Positions 6,506-9,808 of a stretch of 9,808 nt of DNA are shown one piece after another. The stretch lies in assembly GCA_002471375.1 (NCBI GenBank), contig DKPV01000034.1:3530-13337 (forward strand), given 5' to 3'. The notes beneath the pieces are model-generated. The model did no database searches. It had not been told where the DNA came from and worked only from the letters and a program-made list of their open reading frames with translations. This stretch comes from Flavobacteriales bacterium UBA7325. Lineage in GTDB: Bacteria > Bacteroidota > Bacteroidia > Flavobacteriales_D > Crocinitomicaceae. The position numbers and the translations under genes were made by a program. The stretch's first letter is position 1, and each line of letters begins with the position of its first letter.

Positions 6506-7102
6506 TTAAAAGTGAGTTACAAGTTTGTGTTTATCTATGAGCTTACGAAGGTTGATTAATGCATAACGCATTCTTCCTAAAGCAGTGTTGATACTGATAT
6601 CCTCCTCCACTGCAATATCTTTAAAAGACATTTCCTTGAAGATTCTCTTTTTCAAAATATCACTTTGTGATTCTGGAAGAAACTCTAAAAGATCAACCAT
6701 CTGCTGCTCTAATTCTATGCGCGTCATCTCATCTTGAACGTTTTCTTCATCATTCTTGATTGTATGAAACACATTGAAATCATCACGCATTGATGAAGAC
6801 TCCGAAATCATTCGGACTTTGCTCTTCTTTCTAAAGTGATCAATCACCAAGTTATGTGCAATTCTCATCGCCCAAGGAAGAAATTTCCCTTCCTCATTGT
6901 AAGATCCAGCTTTAAGCGTTCTTACAACTTTAATAAACGTATCCTGGAAGATATCCTCTGCCAATGCTCCATCTCGCACTTTCATATTGATAAAGCGGTA
7001 TACCTTATCCTTATGACGCAATAATAGCGTTTCAAATGCTTTCTCGTCTCCTTTAATATATGCGCTTACTAGGTCGCGGTCTTCGAAATTACTCATAGCC
7101 AT
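6506..7102 (-). CDS. ECF (extracytoplasmic function) RNA polymerase sigma factor
   Basis: Sigma-70 family group IV factor of 198 aa with only regions 2 and 4, joined by an acidic linker (about 95-135). Region 2 spans about 22-92 and includes the core-binding segment AEDIFQDTFIKV (48-59) and the -10-contacting FLPWAMRIAHNLVIDHFRK (74-92). Region 4 (about 140-190) contains LPESQSDIL, then the helix-turn-helix MSFKDIAVEEDISINTALGR for the -35 element. The ATG at 7102 is used, but a second ATG two codons later (7096) is equally possible; upstream there is only a weak AAAGAG. No anti-sigma gene (zinc-binding or FecR-like) and no SusC/SusD pair is adjacent, and the gene is closed by its own terminator, so it appears monocistronic. 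Its signal and regulon cannot be inferred from this window. Confidence 0.93.
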   Translation of the reverse strand: MAMSNFEDRDLVSAYIKGDEKAFETLLLRHKDKVYRFINMKVRDGALAEDIFQDTFIKVVRTLKAGSYNEEGKFLPWAMRIAHNLVIDHFRKKSKVRMISESSSMRDDFNVFHTIKNDEENVQDEMTRIELEQQMVDLLEFLPESQSDILKKRIFKEMSFKDIAVEEDISINTALGRMRYALINLRKLIDKHKLVTHF

Positions 7103-7206
7103 AATTCACTCTTTAGTAGTTCAACTTATTCCAAACTGTTAAAAGTAAATGTGTGCTATAGGCTCCGCGTTTTTATGGGTGTAAACATCTAAAGTAACGC
7201 TTTTTG

Positions 7207-7239
7207 TTGAATTTGCAAATTTTTTAAAAACTAATTTTG
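7207..7239 (+). promoter_or_regulatory. Candidate uvrA promoter, distal
   Basis: TTG (7207-7209), 22 nt, then TAATTTTG (7232-7239), a full match to the Bacteroidota -7 box TAnnTTTG. A second TTTG (7212-7215) lies 16 nt from the box. Transcription would start near 7246, giving a leader of about 50 nt before the GTG at 7298. The 195 bp between the sigma gene and uvrA (7103-7297) holds this and the next box; I see no other clear element in it. Confidence 0.42.
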
Positions 7240-7267
7240 AAATCATCTAATAATCCGAGCACCTTTT

Positions 7268-7275
7268 TATCTTTG
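7268..7275 (+). promoter_or_regulatory. Candidate uvrA -7 box, proximal
   Basis: TATCTTTG is a full match to TAnnTTTG and would start transcription about 18 nt before the GTG start. The nearest upstream TTTG (7236-7239) is 28 nt away, longer than the usual spacing, so this box is less complete than the distal one even though its distance to the gene is good. Confidence 0.38.
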
Positions 7276-7297
7276 AAATAAGAATCAAAATTGCCTT

Positions 7298-9808
7298 GTG
7301 AATCAGAAAGAAATTGAAATAAAAGGAGCTCGAGTACACAATCTCAAAAATGTCGATGTGAAAATCCCTCATGGAAAATTCACTGTCATTACTGGACTCT
7401 CTGGTTCAGGAAAGTCATCGTTGGCATTTGACACGCTCTATGCAGAAGGTCAACGGCGTTACATCGAGAGTCTCTCCTCTTATGCACGACAATTTCTCGG
7501 AAAATTAGATAAACCTGAAACAGATTATATAAAGGGAATAGCCCCCGCTATTGCAATCGAACAAAAGGTAATCACAAACAATCCTAGATCCACCGTTGGA
7601 ACTAGCACAGAGATTTATGATTATCTAAAAGTGCTTTTCGCACGAATTGGTAAAACCGTTTCTCCAATTTCAGGTGACGACGTAAAAAAACATAATGTAA
7701 CCGATGTTATCGATTTCCTGAAGAACCAGAAGAAAGGAGATCGTGCTTTGGTATTGGCTCCGCTTGTAGGGATTGAGAAATATGGAGTTGAAAGAACATT
7801 GGAAATTTTACAACAGCAAGGCTATGTACGTCTATTTGTCGAAGATGATTTTAAACTTATTGAGGAATTAGTTGAGGCTAAGACCAAAACATTAGAGGAT
7901 GCATATTTGGTTGTTGATCGACTAGGAATCGACTTCGCTGGTGAAGATGCAATTTCCAGATATGGAGACTCCATTTCGTTGGCTTTTGTTGAAGGTGACG
8001 GTGATTGCATCATTCGGTTAATGTCGAAGAATACAAACCATCAATTTTCGAATCGATTCGAGCTGGATGGAATGACATTTCAAGAACCTAGTGAACACTT
8101 TTTCACATTCAACAATCCTTTCGGTGCCTGCAAAGAATGTGAAGGATTCGGTCAAGTTATCGGTATCGATGATAGCCTAGTAATTCCTAACAAAGATCTG
8201 AGTGTATTTGAAGGTGCAGTTTTACCTTGGAAAGGTGAAAAAATGAGTCGATACAAAGAAAAATTCATCGACCAAGCTAGTGATTTAGACTTCCCGATTC
8301 ATAGAGCCATTTCCGAACTTACTCAAGAACAACTTGATTTGCTTTGGAATGGAAAGGGACGCGTAAAAGGTATTCGGGCATTTTTCAAAATGGTCGAGAG
8401 TAAATCTTACAAAATTCAATACCGCGTGATGCTTTCGAGGTACCGTGGTAAGACTAGTTGCCCAGCCTGTCGAGGCACACGCTTACGCAAAGACGCCAAC
8501 TATGTCAAGATAGCTGGTAAATCCATCACGGATGTTGTTCTCGCCCCTATATCCGACAGCATAGAGTTCTTTAATGATCTTAAGCCAAATAAGCATGACC
8601 AACAAGTTACGAAAAGAATACTCCCCGAAATCACAAGTCGCTTAGGCTTCTTAGATGATGTCGGCCTTGGCTATTTAACCCTAAACCGTCAATCGAATTC
8701 ATTATCTGGTGGAGAATCACAACGAATCAACTTAGCCACATCACTTGGCAGTAGCCTCGTTGGCTCTATGTACATTTTAGATGAGCCTTCCATTGGATTG
8801 CACCCAAAAGACACGACACGATTGATTAAAGTACTTCATGCTTTACGCGATGTTGGAAACACGGTGATTGTTGTTGAACATGAAGAAGATTTAATGATTG
8901 CGGCCGATGAGATCATCGATATCGGTCCCCTGGCAGGCGCATACGGAGGTGAAATCGTCTTTCAAGGAAAACACAATAAATTAGCAAAAGCTAAGAATAG
9001 TTTAACTGCCGATTATCTGACAGGAAAAGAGAGTATTCCGGTTCCATCCAGAAGAAGAAAAAGTAAGAATAAGCTTACCATCATAGGAGCTCGGCAAAAC
9101 AATCTTAAAAATATAGATGCAAACTTTCCTTTGAACAGTCTTGTTTGTGTTACCGGAGTAAGTGGTTCGGGTAAATCAACACTAGTACGTGATATACTTC
9201 TACCCGCTCTTAGAAAGGAATTAGGGATCTATGGAGATAAACAAGGTGATTTTAGTTCATTTAGTGGAGATATTAAATCGATAAAAGCCGTTGAATTTGT
9301 AAATCAAAATCCGATTGGAAAATCATCTAGAAGCAATCCAATTACTTACGTCAAGGCATTTGATGATATTCGAGACCTCTTCGCTCGTCAAGCTCTGGCG
9401 AAAACGCGAAACTACAAACCAGGCTTCTTCAGTTTTAATGTCGATGGCGGACGTTGTGAAGTTTGCGAAGGTGAAGGATTGATTACTGTTGGAATGCAAT
9501 TTATGGCAGATGTTCATTTAACATGTGATCAATGCCATGGTAGCAGATATAAAACAGAGACACTTGACATACTCTATCGTGACCAATCAATTTCTGACAT
9601 TCTAGAAATGGATATACAGACGGCATTCGAATTCTTCAAAGAAGGTGATAGTCGAATTGAAGAAAAGATTGTTCAGAAGATTGAGCCGCTTGTAAAAGTT
9701 GGATTGGGATACCTTAAACTAGGTCAACCATCAAGCACATTGAGTGGTGGTGAGGCCCAAAGAATTAAACTAGCATCCTTTCTAGCAAAAGGAAAGTCAA
9801 GTCCTGCA
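7298..9808 (+). CDS. uvrA: UvrABC excinuclease subunit A (3' end beyond the window)
   Basis: DNA damage-recognition ATPase of nucleotide excision repair, which forms a dimer, loads UvrB and carries two ABC ATPase modules. The frame is open from GTG 7298 to the last base, about 837 codons of a protein usually near 940. GTG is chosen because an in-frame stop lies at 7274-7276, no ATG or TTG occurs between, and the following MNQKEIEIKGARVHNLKN fits the family N terminus. Seen in order: Walker A GLSGSGKSS (33-41), first zinc module CKEC (278-281) with CPAC (388-391), ABC signature LSGGESQR (469-476), Walker B LDEPS with Asp495/Glu496, second Walker A GVSGSGKST (620-628), second zinc finger CEVC (720-723) with CDQC (743-746), and second signature LSGGEAQR (815-822). 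The second Walker B lies beyond the window. The CP-x-H/C motif seen near residue 120 in E. coli and Bacillus UvrA is replaced by VSPISG, so that Cys is missing. Confidence 0.97.
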   Translation, partial: MNQKEIEIKGARVHNLKNVDVKIPHGKFTVITGLSGSGKSSLAFDTLYAEGQRRYIESLSSYARQFLGKLDKPETDYIKGIAPAIAIEQKVITNNPRSTVGTSTEIYDYLKVLFARIGKTVSPISGDDVKKHNVTDVIDFLKNQKKGDRALVLAPLVGIEKYGVERTLEILQQQGYVRLFVEDDFKLIEELVEAKTKTLEDAYLVVDRLGIDFAGEDAISRYGDSISLAFVEGDGDCIIRLMSKNTNHQFSNRFELDGMTFQEPSEHFFTFNNPFGACKECEGFGQVIGIDDSLVIPNKDLSVFEGAVLPWKGEKMSRYKEKFIDQASDLDFPIHRAISELTQEQLDLLWNGKGRVKGIRAFFKMVESKSYKIQYRVMLSRYRGKTSCPACRGTRLRKDANYVKIAGKSITDVVLAPISDSIEFFNDLKPNKHDQQVTKRILPEITSRLGFLDDVGLGYLTLNRQSNSLSGGESQRINLATSLGSSLVGSMYILDEPSIGLHPKDTTRLIKVLHALRDVGNTVIVVEHEEDLMIAADEIIDIGPLAGAYGGEIVFQGKHNKLAKAKNSLTADYLTGKESIPVPSRRRKSKNKLTIIGARQNNLKNIDANFPLNSLVCVTGVSGSGKSTLVRDILLPALRKELGIYGDKQGDFSSFSGDIKSIKAVEFVNQNPIGKSSRSNPITYVKAFDDIRDLFARQALAKTRNYKPGFFSFNVDGGRCEVCEGEGLITVGMQFMADVHLTCDQCHGSRYKTETLDILYRDQSISDILEMDIQTAFEFFKEGDSRIEEKIVQKIEPLVKVGLGYLKLGQPSSTLSGGEAQRIKLASFLAKGKSSPA

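Noticed and set aside
7191..7215. GTAAC-like element in the sigma/uvrA intergenic region as an ECF autoregulatory promoter
   Set aside because: A GTAAC is present at 7194-7198 but no matching second element occurs at the right distance, and it points toward uvrA rather than the sigma gene.
7822..8013. 63-aa open frame on the minus strand inside uvrA, serine-rich
   Set aside because: It overlaps a strongly conserved part of uvrA and its composition is what the complementary strand of that coding sequence would give.

Overview
This is an AT-rich, gene-dense chromosomal window that fits a member of the Bacteroidota, probably a flavobacterium-like lineage. The pointers are: a split GlsA/GlsB-type aminolipid pair; an ECF sigma factor whose region 4 looks flavobacterial; a TrkH protein with a long N-terminal membrane extension; start codons with little or no Shine-Dalgarno sequence; and intergenic matches to the Bacteroidota -7 box TAnnTTTG. 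I see no transposase, phage gene, CRISPR array, tRNA or rRNA. The content is mainly housekeeping and envelope physiology.

Layout. (1) Positions 1-4061, minus strand: a tight operon read right to left. A class I PLP aminotransferase comes first, then 17 nt later a PfkB-type sugar kinase of the RfaE/HldE domain I family, then with an ATGA start/stop overlap a TrkH potassium transporter. A further reading frame may begin 1 nt after trkH and run off the left edge. A clean -7 box sits just ahead of the aminotransferase. (2) Positions 4166-5953, plus strand, divergent from (1): a PlsC-like acyltransferase and a GNAT-type acyltransferase 12 nt apart. Together they look like the O- and N-acyltransferases that build acyloxyacyl amino-acid lipids (glycine or ornithine lipids). 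(3) Positions 5950-7102, minus strand: an ECF sigma factor with its own intrinsic terminator, followed by a small membrane-anchored haem-binding protein. The stop of the latter overlaps the stop of the GNAT gene. (4) Positions 7298-9808, plus strand: uvrA starting at GTG, cut by the window end after about 837 codons.

How the genes work together. The acyltransferase pair is the clearest functional unit: one enzyme should N-acylate an amino acid and the other O-acylate the resulting 3-hydroxy-acyl chain, giving a phosphorus-free membrane lipid. The aminotransferase, kinase and TrkH are translationally coupled or nearly so but share no obvious pathway. The ECF sigma has no anti-sigma gene beside it. 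UvrA (nucleotide excision repair) is transcribed divergently from the sigma gene across a 195 bp region containing two -7 box matches.

I did not find a convincing undescribed system. The points most worth checking are the altered acyltransferase motifs, the S1-S4-like extension on TrkH, a nine-G run inside the sugar kinase, and the uncertain substrate of that kinase.
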